Origin: Thalassia testudinum
Lineage: Eukaryota > Streptophyta > Magnoliopsida > Alismatales > Hydrocharitaceae
Reading direction: 5' to 3'
Assembly: GCA_037157565.1 (NCBI GenBank)
Contig: JAZHRO010000002.1
Location: 33,934,501 to 33,998,500, forward strand
DNA length: 64,000 bases
A program made the translations under genes and the position numbers. Shown one piece after another: positions 1 to 9,518 of the stretch. The notes beneath the pieces are model-generated. The model was not told the origin of the DNA. It searched no databases and was given only the letters and a program-made list of their open reading frames with translations. Within the stretch, counting starts at the first letter, position 1, and the number at the start of each line of letters is the position of its first letter.

Positions 1-983
1 ACAGAAAAAGTTAGGCCCTAAAAATATGCGTAATAGTGCAAGCTTAGTGATGAGAGCCTCATCATGAGCCATAACTAGCTCATTTTGACCTAATAAAGAG
101 AATAAAAGCTCCTACATAACCTAGAAGAGGGCCTAATTGAAGGAATAAGTGTTTTGAGAAGAAAACATGAAATAAAGGTTAAAACTACAATTTTACCATT
201 TCAGTACATAAACGGGATTTCTTAGAGATAGAGCATAGGTCAAATGGTCTAAATGAGATAAAAAGTGGGTTGAATCAATCAGAAATGGGTTCATGTGCAA
301 TCCAGGAATTAAATGACATTTGGTAACCCTAAAATAGACCCGCTTAATTCAACAAGGTTTCGGTCAATATAAAAATCAATTAAACCCTCTAAAAATCATG
401 GAAAAATATCCCCTAGGGTTTAGAACATTCAATTTGGCCTTTGGAACCTAGTTTGACCTAGAATAGGGTCCTAGCTCATTAATTGACCTAAATTAGTTTT
501 TTACGCAAAATGTCCAGTCAAACATGGTCAAACCTAAAATCCAACTTCACCATTGGATTCCTTAGGTCCAAATTAGGTTTTTACCAAAATTTGGACCCAA
601 GGGGAGGTCATCTTGACCTACTTTGCAATTTAGTACACCCAATCACATTTTGGTCCCTATCTTTTGAAAACCATCACGTAGAACCCCCTAGCTTCCTCGC
701 CAATCTTACAATCAGGTCCTTCCACCATTATTGGGGCAGATTCCTTCTACGGTGAGGATTAGAGAGGGAATACTCTCTGATCCCTCAAAGATCCCCTCCC
801 AGAATTGGAAGGGAGATTCTCTGAGGAATCCCCTTCCATCTAAGCCTGATCTTGATCCCAGATTTGTACCCAATCTCTCGTGCGAACGCACTAGAGATTT
901 GGGTATCTAACCACCTTCCATCGTCAGTGAGACGTCGGTGTCTAGAAGCTTGCCCTCCACGCACCAAAAGCATGGCCAAGCAC

Positions 984-992
984 CTATAAATT
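984..992 (+). promoter_or_regulatory. TATA box of LTR Z
   Basis: CTATAAATT lies in plus orientation. It aligns with the inverted-copy TATA at 18174-18182, where the flanking AGCACCT/AGGTGCT is also shared, so it is likely the U3 promoter of this LTR family. Confidence 0.5.
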
Positions 993-2752
993 AAACCCAA
1001 ACTTCGGCCGCACCTCCTCAGCTCGACTTGGCTGGGATTCCACCTCAAATTCATCTCCTTCTTCTCTGGCCAAGGTGTCCAGCGAGCTTCAACGATCCCC
1101 CCTCCCCTTCCTCTTTGCTCTGCCACAAAACCAGTGGCAGAGCCATCTTCCTCATCCTCCTCCGCGTCGCGCAACACCCGCGCGTGCTGCCCTAGCCCCG
1201 TCGTCACCGCCGTCTTCCCCCACTGGGTGTCTTCTTCTCCGGCGACAGCAAGTACTGCCATCCTCCTCTTCGTCCCCTTTCGTCCCTTTAGTTAGGTCAA
1301 AGCCATTCTTCTCTAACCCGTCTTTCATTCCCCTCATTTTATTTCATCAAAAACCCCTCGACCACCACTGTTCACCATCACCTTCCTCACCTCCGGCCAC
1401 CCTCTGGTGAGGCACTCCCGTCGCTTCGCAGCCCCACACGCCTCGCCGACCATCATATAACCTCCGCCTCACCTCACTGAGTAACCTCCGCATATCCACA
1501 GTCCCTCTACGCCTACCCAACAGTCCCCCGAACTCACCCATCCATCTGGCCACAAGGCGGCCTAGGCACGCACGCCTAGGCCGCCCCACAGCCTGCCACC
1601 TAGCTCTTCACCTTCATCGTGACACAGCGAAGGTCCCCTGGTGATTTGATTAGGCCGAGAGGCTCTTTTCATGTCTGACAAGTTCCACTCCCCGGCCGCC
1701 ATTGACGGCAACTCGAGGAAGCTCCACGCTCACTTCAGGCTTCAGGACCGCAAGGCTCCAGGTGCAGCTGACTCGGGCAGGCATTGCGAAGCTATCTGAC
1801 CAAGCAAGAGAGGCTGCGAAGTCCGCAGCTATGGCAATTGAAGGATAGATTTCTGCGGGTGCGCACGACGTGGAGGGGGAGCAATTAGTCCCACATCGTG
1901 AACTCACAAAGAGATGGAGTGGTTTAAATTGTTTTTGTCATATCTGCTCTTCGCCTCCAGATACACTTGGGGTGGGGTCCCTCACCTAACTCACTACGCC
2001 TCGTCCGTGGTTTCACCTCACAGATCTGGTGCGGTCCGACCCGACCCTGTCCTGAGCACACCTCGCACATCACCCTCATGCCGGTGTGCCTGGTCACGGG
2101 CACGCGATCCGACCCATTTACCCAGCTCTTTGAGAGAGTGTCTTGAGAGTGGTTTACAGAGAGAGAGACACGCGGGTGTGGGTAGAAGGTTAGGTTTTAT
2201 GCTTTGCTGTGGTTGTGCAGGGAAGGAAGAAGGAAGGAGTGAAGCAAACACTTAGCCGCTGCTAGCAAGGGAAGAAGAGAAGGAAGCAGAAGGCAAACAG
2301 AGGCAAAAATGAAGAAGGAAGGAAGCCATTACAAAGAGAAGGAAGAGGCGAAGGCAAAAGAGAAGAAATAGAAGACAAGCAGAAGAAGAGGAAGCAAAGA
2401 CATTTAAGAAGACCCATAGAAGACAGAAGAAAATAAGAAGAAAAGAAGCACTGTAGAAGGAGAAAGAACAAGCATAGAGAAGAGGAAAGGAAGAAAATCA
2501 GAGGAAGAAGAATCAAAGAAGGGAAACACATTTTTAAGACGTCTGATCCCATGATCAGACATCCAATTCTTTCTTTTTACCATAATTGCTTTTCAAACTC
2601 ATGCATTTACATTTGAATTAAAGTTTTGAGTAATTAAAGTGTTCAATTCCATTCTTAAGATTAGTAGTAAATTCCAATTGCTCCCTGTGTTCAACCTCGG
2701 ATACTCCGATTTTCGAGTAATAAAACTTTTATTTGTTGATGACGCTCGATCA

Positions 2753-2757
2753 CCTAT
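2753..2757. repeat. Target-site duplication of element A (left copy)
   Basis: CCTAT directly precedes the TG of the LTR at 2758 and is repeated exactly at 10536-10540 after the CA at 10535. A 5-bp duplication is normal for gypsy integration. Confidence 0.9.
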
Positions 2758-2806
2758 TGTTGAACGTGTACGAACCTACGCTAACGTGTTCGATTTTGGA
2801 AAACCT

Positions 2807-2817
2807 GTCGTTGTAGT
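2807..2817 (-). promoter_or_regulatory. U5 motif complementary to 5' end of tRNA-Asp (A, 3' LTR)
   Basis: The plus strand reads GTCGTTGTAGT, identical to nucleotides 1-11 of plant tRNA-Asp(GUC) as I recall it. The element's sense RNA is therefore complementary to the primer tRNA's 5' end. It lies 49-60 bp from the LTR end. Confidence 0.6.
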
Positions 2818-3514
2818 TCAAAAGCGAAGAATTCGTGTTCAACAAATAAAATTTATACCGAAATTAAAATTCCGGGTCGAACACAGGGAGGCGAATGTTT
2901 GATTTAAAAACTACGCGTTTCTTTTTATTTGTTACAGAATAATTCAATTTAGAACCATCTAATTATTTACAATAAATAGAAGAGAGAGAGAGTAAGAGAG
3001 AAAGAGAATATTACACAGAGAAATCAAAATGAGATGTAGAATAAACAAGGAATTTTTGTATTGAAGAGATTGTTCATTACAACTAGAAAGCATAAAATAA
3101 TTACTCTAGAAAGCGATAAATTTACTCTAGAAAGCATTAAAAGAATGAAGAGAGAAATGTCCTCCTCGACGATTGCTTGGAGGACGAGTAGATTAATCTA
3201 GAAAGCAGTAAATCTATACTAGAAAGCGGTAAAAAGAATAGGGAGAGAGAAATCCTCCTCGACGGTTGCTTGGAGGACGAGCCGGACGGGACGACACCTA
3301 GACGAAGGAGAACGAAGCGGGATGAAGGAGGACGAAGCAGAAGAACGGGAACGAAGCAGCACGCCGTCGACGTCGCGGGATCCACTTCCGAAGGGGAACG
3401 AAAATTGGACTTTATCTCGCGAGAAGCATCTCGGGTGTGGGACAAGCTTCTCTTGAGCTTTGGAGGGGTAGAGAGGAGAAAGAAGGGATGAGAATTTCAT
3501 ATGGAGGGGGTCTC

Positions 3515-3523
3515 CTTTTATAG
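3515..3523 (-). promoter_or_regulatory. TATA box in 3' LTR of A
   Basis: CTATAAAAG on the minus strand, in the same LTR position as the copy at 9510-9518. Confidence 0.55.
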
Positions 3524-3580
3524 TTGCAAGGAGTGGGGGCAAAATAGACATTACATCTTCAAAATAATAAATAAGGGGTC

Positions 3581-3608
3581 TTTAGTGACGGATAAATCCA
3601 TCACTAAA
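3581..3608. repeat. Stem-loop upstream of the TATA box (A, 3' LTR)
   Basis: TTTAGTGACGGAT and ATCCATCACTAAA are inverted with one mismatch around a short A-rich centre. The other LTR copy (9576-9602) has the perfect form ATCCGTCACTAA. In element orientation it lies about 60 bp upstream of the TATA box. Confidence 0.75.
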
Positions 3609-3983
3609 GCCCCGACGTGGCCGTCGTAGCCGCGCCCACGAGCGCTCGCTCGGCTGCCCGCGTGCGTAACGCCTACGCACGTCCGCGAAGTCTTAGCCGT
3701 CCGATCGCGAGATCGGACGGCTTAAAATCGCGCCTTCACCGCTGCCGCCCGCCTGCCTGTGCGTGCGATCGCGCGTTCACGCGCGCGTCCAATCGCGCGT
3801 CGGCGTTATCGGGCGCGCGCGGCCGTTGGATCGCGATCGTGCGGTCGATTGGAGGCGTGCCACCGCTCCAATTTCTACGGGGCGCGGCTCGAACGCGCGT
3901 CCCTGCATCTCGTTAGAGCGCTCGACCGCTGCGCTGCGGTCGCGTTTGTGTCGAGCGCTTGACTTCAACGCGGGCGCGTCGCA

Positions 3984-4007
3984 GCCGTTGGATCGAGATC
4001 CAACGGC
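3984..4007. repeat. Inverted repeat GCCGTTGGAT/ATCCAACGGC
   Basis: Two perfect 10-bp arms are separated by CGAG. The same repeat is at 9979-10002 in the other LTR, and variants with other spacers occur in LTRs E, G and I. Confidence 0.8.
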
Positions 4008-4540
4008 GGAGAGGAGACGGGTGCGCGGTCTTCACAAGATGCAAGCGGCCATTTGGGCGGCTGAGATAGCGCCACGTGGCGTCATCTTGGCCGTCCAACT
4101 TCTTGAAGTTGTAGATGGTGCCACGGATGTCGGATTGACTCGATTTTTGTGTCGTTGGGCTGCGATCATCGATCCGAATTCATCCGTATGGTCGGATTTG
4201 TCATCTGAAGTGCAGATTTACACCATCCTGACCCTTGATCTTCTAGGGTTCCCCGGTCTCTATCTGATGCTACGGATGCCTGATTAGGGCAATCTTGGAG
4301 TCGTTGAACTCCAATCGTCGCCCTGATCACATCCATACGGTTGGATCTTTGATCCGAGGCCCCGATAAAATGTTTGCCCTGTCCAAGCACATAAAAGGAG
4401 ACAATTAACCTCCATTTTGTTCAAACTACTCTAAATGCAAGATGATGCATGTTATGCAATATTTATATCATGAAATGCAATCTTATGCTTAAGAACATGC
4501 ATAAATAGATATTTTAAGTAGTGTAAATGTGTTTACATCA

Positions 4541-4556
4541 TACCCCCATGCCTATC
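4541..4556 (-). promoter_or_regulatory. Polypurine tract of element A
   Basis: On the minus strand GATAGGCATGGGGGTA abuts the TG start of the 3' LTR. This is the expected site and composition of the plus-strand DNA primer. An imperfect stem-loop (TTTTGATAGTCCCTAGCAAAA on the plus strand apart from one mispair) follows at 4557-4577. Confidence 0.75.
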
Positions 4557-6068
4557 TTTTGATAGTCCCTAGCAAAAACTATATGCTATTTATAAAAGAA
4601 TTAAGTTAGATTATTTGGACCTGAGTTATTTTCAATCATTAAAAAAAATTGTCTACTTATGAACTGAACTCTCAAAGTCACAACAGCGCCCGAGTATCAA
4701 CCAAAATGCAGACCGCCTCAAGCCCTCACCTTATTCAAAGAAAAATTTCTTTTTCTCCTTTTACTCTTTTATAATTTTTTTGGATTTTCAAATTTTAGGG
4801 TTTAAGAGTGGCTTTCTACGGCCATTCAACTCACCCAAGATTTGATGAGAACCCTAAGCTTTAAGCATCTTATTGTGATTGTGATAGACTCGTTGACCGG
4901 CAATTAAAACGGACTTCGGATTTCAACGCCTCTAGGTGACCTCAAAAGGAATTCTGCCTAAAGGTGTATCTTTACAACCAGTAGCTTTCTCCCTACTTTT
5001 ATTTTTTTAATGGGGTCAACACAAGGGTGAATCTAGTGTATATCTCCCCGGTTTATTCTACTTCTCCGCTTCTTCCTAAGTGTTTTGGGAATTTTTAGTG
5101 CATTTTCTGAACTGGGTTCTGGACAACCGGTCGATGAGCTGTTACCACCGACAACTTGCCAGCCATACTCGTGCGGCGAAGTGTGGCTTATTTCTTTTTG
5201 TTCTTTTCTCCTTTTCTTTTTGATTTTTTTTTCTCTTTTTTTTTTTAAGTATGTGGCTTCCCTGGTCTAAGATTTACCTAAAGGCAGCAAAAAGAGAAAG
5301 GTCTAGTGACTGGGCTCTGGACAACCTACCTATGGGCTGTTACCCACGATAACTTGCCAGCCATATCACCCTAGAAGGTTCATTAGCTAAACAATTTCCG
5401 TTAAATCGCCGAACAACGAGTCAGTACAAAGAAAGTGTGTAGATGCTTAAGACTCAAAATTCCCTCACATCAGAGGGCGGGCTGATAAGTCGTGTACTTA
5501 TCACCCAAACTTATTTACTCCTATTAAAATAAAATTCAAGTTGGCGAGAACTCGAAAAAAAAATCCACATTTTAGTGGATACACGGGCTGATTAAGTTCA
5601 AAGACCTGAAGGGTCCTTGTGTTCAGATCTTAATGTAGTATTTCTTAAGATTGAAAATTTTCTTAAACCCAAATTCTCTTTCCTAATTCTGATTTTTTTT
5701 TTTATATATAAAACAAATCTACGGAGCTGACGAATGAATTCAGAGATGAATATCCACCCCCCCATGCCTATCTAATGCAATGTCCTCATTATTAAAAAGA
5801 CATAAAATAGAGTGGAAAAGCGTAGAAAGCACCTGAATTGCGTGAATATCAGGTCCGCTCCACGATGAAAACGAAAAAGAACTGTATAAGTGCTGAGTTT
5901 AGTGCCTTCAGCTAGGCACACTATACAAAGAAAAGAAATGAAGAATTCACATGTGTAGGTTAGAATTAGAATGAACAGAAGAATCCTCTGACCTGTCAGT
6001 AGAGGTCCACAGATGTGGACCAGATTGTGGTGCAGACCCACACCCCATAATCGAGAATATCTTAGGTT
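4557..6068 (-). other. 3' noncoding region of element A
   Basis: No convincing gene. It holds a 59-bp module present twice (5111-5168 and 5310-5368; ACAACTTGCCAGCCATA shared), a pyrimidine-rich run at 5191-5248 that is A/G-rich in the element's sense, and a conserved motif near 5895 (TTTAGTGCCTTCAGCTAGGCA). Much of it matches element B at 43460-45000. A small frame at 5772-6041 begins with MGLHHNLVHICGP, resembling the tail module of E and C (FGVGLHHQLVRI), but it is out of frame with the main ORF. Confidence 0.6.
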
Positions 6069-7577
6069 CTAGATAAAAATTACCCAAAACCTAAAATCAG
6101 AATGTAAGCGGGATCGGGCCTGCGATTTCTGAGGATGCAACCCAAGACCAAAAAGTCGGGTTACAGAAAATTGAAGCTCAAAAGGATAATCGTTGAATGT
6201 GTGCTTGAGTTGAACATCCTCGAAACAAATGTCATAAGGGTTCTGATTTGATGGTTTCAGCTTAAAAGGAACCCTTCGACTCAATCTTCCATTTCCTCCA
6301 AAATTAACTTCCCAAATCAGAACTTCCCCGCTCCTATCCTCCTCATTAAGTGTTTCAAATTCCAAGACCTCTTGTATATTCATCACCCCGTCTGGAATCT
6401 CCAAGTCTAAATGATGTGGCAGAATCAAAATTGACTTGGGTCTAATTATCTCAGAATTAGAATCATCAATAAGCTCAACAGGGTGTAACTGATAATCAGG
6501 GCATTGAATTGATTCCTCCAGAAAATGCAATTCTGGATCCGTATCGTGTGCCCTAATAAGATCAGTTTCCTCAGTTATTGGGCTATCAAATGATCTATCA
6601 GATTCCTCAGGCCCAATCGTCTCACAAAAATCGTGATCTGAAAACTCGCGTGAGACTTCGCAGCTTGAATCTTCACCATCAGGATCCGTATCAATGTATG
6701 TCCCAAAATCATTTGTCACGTTGCGTTCCAAGGAGACATACGTTTCCTCGTAACCCGGCTCAGGGATTTCAGGTGAAGAAATCAGATCATCCTTAATTGG
6801 TTGTTTTAATTCAATCTGGTCAGCTTCGTAACACGTGTCCCCCCCAACAGGTGCCTGAGCGGGTTCGGTCGTTGGCTTTCCTGAAGAGAGTTCATCCTGG
6901 GAATTATTCCAAGATTGAATCAAAGCAACCACGAATCTCATCCTCAATTTCGCTAATTTCCCAAGTAGAAACTCACCCGGGTTCTTATCCTTAACGTCCT
7001 GGAGCCAATCCAACAAAGACTTGTTTAAATCATCAATCATCTGAATCAGGGGCTCCAATCTCTCAATGCAAGGTGTTGGCTGAACTTCTAAAGATTGAAT
7101 GATATTTCTCAAGTTAGCCAGAACCTTATCTTGAACCTGGTTAACCTGAACCAAATGAGTTGGTTCAGGGTTGTTCGGGTTTGGGCTCAATGCAGGGGAA
7201 TTAACGAATTGAGATTCGTTATACCCTTCCTGAAAATAGGTCATTTTAGATTGTTGAAAAGATGGTGATGACCTAAAGGTAGTGAAATCAGAGGATGGGT
7301 AAGGATCAGTGTATCCTTCTTGATTGTAGATCGTATTATGCTGTTCATGAAAGGAAGACGATCTATAATCGATGTAGCTCTGAGAAGGATAAAAATCAAA
7401 ATCAAAGTGTTCAGGGTTAGACCCTAAACACGGGGGTTCAGAATTGTATCCCCAATCCGAATTATCCCAACTAACTGATGGTCGATTACAATACGAGTTG
7501 GGATAATCGTCATGTTGAGGATAATTTACAACAGGAGGGAAAGAGCAGGAATGCGTGAAATATGTGGAAGGATTCAT
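6069..7577 (-). CDS. Acidic Tyr/Pro-rich retroelement protein, unknown function, intact
   Basis: This is the only long open gene of element A, 502 codons from the chosen Met; the frame runs 12 codons further up to 7613. I chose the inner Met because the relative in element B begins similarly (MNPST here, MYPST there). Residues 1-140 are rich in Tyr, Ser and Pro, with repeats such as YFQEGY. Residues about 142-228 look helical and are the best conserved part versus B (VNQVQDKVLANLRN, TPCIERLEPLIQMID, FLLGKLAKLRMRFVVAL). Residues 230-400 are strongly acidic, and the end carries RLFGLGLH. There is no zinc knuckle, protease DTG/DSG, YxDD or DDE signature and no membrane segment. It takes the place of gag-pol, so a nucleic-acid-packaging or regulatory role is possible but is inference. 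I recognise no named family. Confidence 0.6.
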   Translation of the reverse strand: MNPSTYFTHSCSFPPVVNYPQHDDYPNSYCNRPSVSWDNSDWGYNSEPPCLGSNPEHFDFDFYPSQSYIDYRSSSFHEQHNTIYNQEGYTDPYPSSDFTTFRSSPSFQQSKMTYFQEGYNESQFVNSPALSPNPNNPEPTHLVQVNQVQDKVLANLRNIIQSLEVQPTPCIERLEPLIQMIDDLNKSLLDWLQDVKDKNPGEFLLGKLAKLRMRFVVALIQSWNNSQDELSSGKPTTEPAQAPVGGDTCYEADQIELKQPIKDDLISSPEIPEPGYEETYVSLERNVTNDFGTYIDTDPDGEDSSCEVSREFSDHDFCETIGPEESDRSFDSPITEETDLIRAHDTDPELHFLEESIQCPDYQLHPVELIDDSNSEIIRPKSILILPHHLDLEIPDGVMNIQEVLEFETLNEEDRSGEVLIWEVNFGGNGRLSRRVPFKLKPSNQNPYDICFEDVQLKHTFNDYPFELQFSVTRLFGLGLHPQKSQARSRLHSDFRFWVIFI

Positions 7578-7613
7578 GATACACAGGAGGAAGAAAGGTG
7601 CCCTGCAATACAA

Positions 7614-8732
7614 ACAATCAAACCTGTCCTTAAATAGGTTAGCCTAAAGACCTACAGACTCTCAAAACCCATCTTGAGATAAAGGAACGATTTGATCTAC
7701 TTCCGTCTGTTCAATCCAACTAGTTAGAAGGAGGGACTGGGGAGAAGGTTCTTCCTTCGGCTTGCGCCTCCGGTTCCTAGTGTACCCCCCAGCCACGATC
7801 GTTTGACTCTTCTCCCCTAGCTAGACATCAGATTGAACAGTAGAAACAGACTAATCGAAAATAATCTTGTTCTGGGTTCTGAAGAGCGAGTCCAATCCTT
7901 AAGGCCAACGTCTACTCTATTTTATTTAGGGCTAGGTTTGAATGTGCTTTGGAATGTGATGGGCCCTTTAAATGGGTTGTGCCCTTAATGATTGATTGAT
8001 TTGTATGTGAGTGCACAACCAGTGGTTTTCAAGCAAGATTGTTTTTGATGTGGTGAATTTTAAGATTCAAATCTTGCTTAGTAGCTTTTAGGATTCAACT
8101 TTAGGTGTTTTCAATCAAGTTTCGTTGGCACACCAAGTTTTACAAGCACAGGTGAAGATGTTTTCCTTTAAAGTTTAAAAAGAATGTGGAGTGCCTGGTA
8201 AATCCCTAAGAGTTGAACCTAATTGGCAACTACTTGATGAGTTGATTTTATTTGAAGTGGTGCGGCCCAATCAACTCAAACAATTGGCCTGTTGCACCAC
8301 ATAATTAGGCACACAAATGATTACCTAATCTGATTTCTACTCAATTATGTGTTTGGATGTGTGTACCGGCTCCTAAGATTGGATTACCGGTTGAGTTTGA
8401 AAATCAGATGAGGTTGTGTACCTCTGTGAGATTTTTTTTCTTTTTTTTAATGTGGGGGTTGGAGTGAGTATGGATGTCAAACAACAAACAATCTGACCTT
8501 AGAGTTTATAAGAACACCTAGGTTGATTGATGTTTGAATTATTATGTTATGAAATGAAATCTAATGGGTGGGAGGTGGGGGATAACTTACAAAACCTTCC
8601 ACAGCACTTTACTCCGATCTACCGCTTTTGCCTGTCTCGAAAGAGTACCTGCAATTACAATAAGAAAGGAGAAAAGTGAGGTAAATGATTTATAAGTTAC
8701 AAAACGCGAAGAGAAATCAAAGAGTGTTGCCT
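7614..8732 (-). other. 5' leader of element A
   Basis: Untranslated leader between primer site and ORF, with no convincing gene. Positions 7743-7777 form a block conserved in B and C that includes a hairpin with a GCAA loop (7759-7768 in sense: GGCGCAAGCC). AT-rich sequence with short repeated phrases fills 7950-8720. Confidence 0.6.
7759..7768 (-). promoter_or_regulatory. GNRA-loop hairpin in leader (A)
   Basis: In sense orientation it reads GGC-GCAA-GCC, a 3-bp stem closed by a GNRA tetraloop. Next to it GAAGG-AAGAA-CCTTC can form a second stem. Equivalent hairpins lie at 46774-46783 (GCAA) and 58611-58620 (GTAA). Confidence 0.5.
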
Positions 8733-8748
8733 CCCCGGCAACGTGCCA
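8733..8748 (-). other. Primer-binding site of A, tRNA-Asp type
   Basis: The minus strand reads TGGCACGTTGCCGGGG, four bases (TTTT) from the LTR end. It matches the complement of the 3' end of plant tRNA-Asp(GUC) except for one change and fits the primer site usual in Athila-like elements. Confidence 0.85.
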
Positions 8749-8800
8749 AAATGTTGAACGTGTACGAACCTACGCTAACGTGTTCGATTTTGTAAAACCT

Positions 8801-8811
8801 GTCGTTGTAGT
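8801..8811 (-). promoter_or_regulatory. U5 motif complementary to 5' end of tRNA-Asp (A, 5' LTR)
   Basis: Plus strand GTCGTTGTAGT, an exact match to tRNA-Asp nucleotides 1-11, 53 bases from the nearest base of the primer site at 8733-8748. This is the copy that would be in the genomic RNA next to the primer site. Confidence 0.6.
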
Positions 8812-9509
8812 TCGAAAGCAAAGAATTCGTGTTCAACAAATAAAATTTATACCGAAATTAAAATTCCGATTCGAACACAGGGAGGCGAACGTTTGATTTA
8901 AAAACTATGCATTTCTTTTTATTTGTTACAGAATAATTCAATTTAGAACCATCTAATTATTTACAATAAATAGAAGAGAGAGAGACAGTAAGAGAGAAAG
9001 AGAATATTACACAGAGAAATCAAAATGAGATGTAGAATAAACAAGGAATTTTTGTATTGAAGAGATTGTTCATTACAACTAGAAAGCATAAAACAATTAC
9101 TCTAGAAAGCGATAAATTTACTCTAGAAAGCATTAAAAGAATGGAGAGAGAAATGTCCTCCTCGACGATTGCTTGGAGGACGAGTAGATTAATCTAGAAA
9201 GCAGTAAATCTATACTAGAAAGCGGTAAAAAGAATAGGGAGAGAGAAATCCTCCTCGACGGTTGCTTGGAGGATGAGCCGGACGGGACGATGCCTGGACG
9301 AAGGAGAATGAAGCGGGACGAAGAGGACGAAGCAGAAGAACAGGAACGAAGCAGCACGCCGTCGTTGTCGCGGGATCCACTTCCGAAGGGGAACGAAAAT
9401 TGGACTTTATCTCACGAGAAGCATCCCGGGTGTGGGACAAGCTTCTCTTGAGCTTTGGAGGGGTAGAGAGAAGAAAGAAGGGATGAGAATTTCGTATGGA
9501 GGGGGTCTC

Positions 9510-9518
9510 CTTTTATAG
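9510..9518 (-). promoter_or_regulatory. TATA box of element A
   Basis: CTATAAAAG on the minus strand in the 5' LTR, with transcription expected toward lower coordinates. A stem-loop of TAGTGACGGAT/ATCCGTCACTA lies about 60 bp upstream. Confidence 0.6.

Larger units (their letters stand above)
1..2757 (+). mobile_element. LTR Z, left part (Athila-type gypsy LTR, cut by window edge)
   Basis: This is a noncoding LTR in plus orientation. Read in reverse complement it matches the LTR at 16534-19385 over its whole length, for example 500-600 against 18540-18640 and 1880-1930 against 17270-17300. A TATA box lies near 984, and the U5 signature CTCCCTGTGTTCAACC is at 2681-2696, as in the other gypsy LTRs here. 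It stops at 2757 because element A is inserted; the last about 50 bp continue at 10541. By comparison with the inverted copy, roughly 275 bp of its 5' end lie outside the window. Open frames inside it do not match between the two copies. It may be a solo LTR or the 3' LTR of an element to the left. Confidence 0.8.
2758..4540 (-). repeat. 3' LTR of element A
   Basis: This is one of the two long terminal repeats, starting TGTTGAACG and ending TTTACATCA on the plus strand. From left to right it holds the U5 motif (GGGTCGAACACAGGGAGGCG near 2874), a GA-rich stretch (2979-3008), a TATA box on the minus strand at 3515-3523, a stem-loop at 3581-3608, a very CpG-rich stretch (3617-4010) and an inverted repeat at 3984-4007. 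A plus-strand frame of 174 codons at 3763-4287 stays open in both LTRs but runs antisense to the element; I treat it as chance in GC-rich DNA. Confidence 0.92.

Noticed and set aside
785..1410. Overlapping frames of 111-158 codons on both strands in LTR Z
   Set aside because: No counterpart in the inverted copy near 17700-18300, low-complexity Ser/Pro/Arg composition, and inside an LTR.
3763..4287. 174-codon plus-strand frame in the LTR of A, also open at 9758-10282
   Set aside because: It is antisense to the element, lies in GC-rich repeat DNA and is open in both LTRs only because they are near-identical copies; composition (Arg/Ala/Ser) is that of shadow frames.
8801..8811. A functional tRNA-Asp gene or tRNA-derived SINE
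   Set aside because: Only the first 11-15 nucleotides of the tRNA are matched; no anticodon stem, T-arm or terminator follows.
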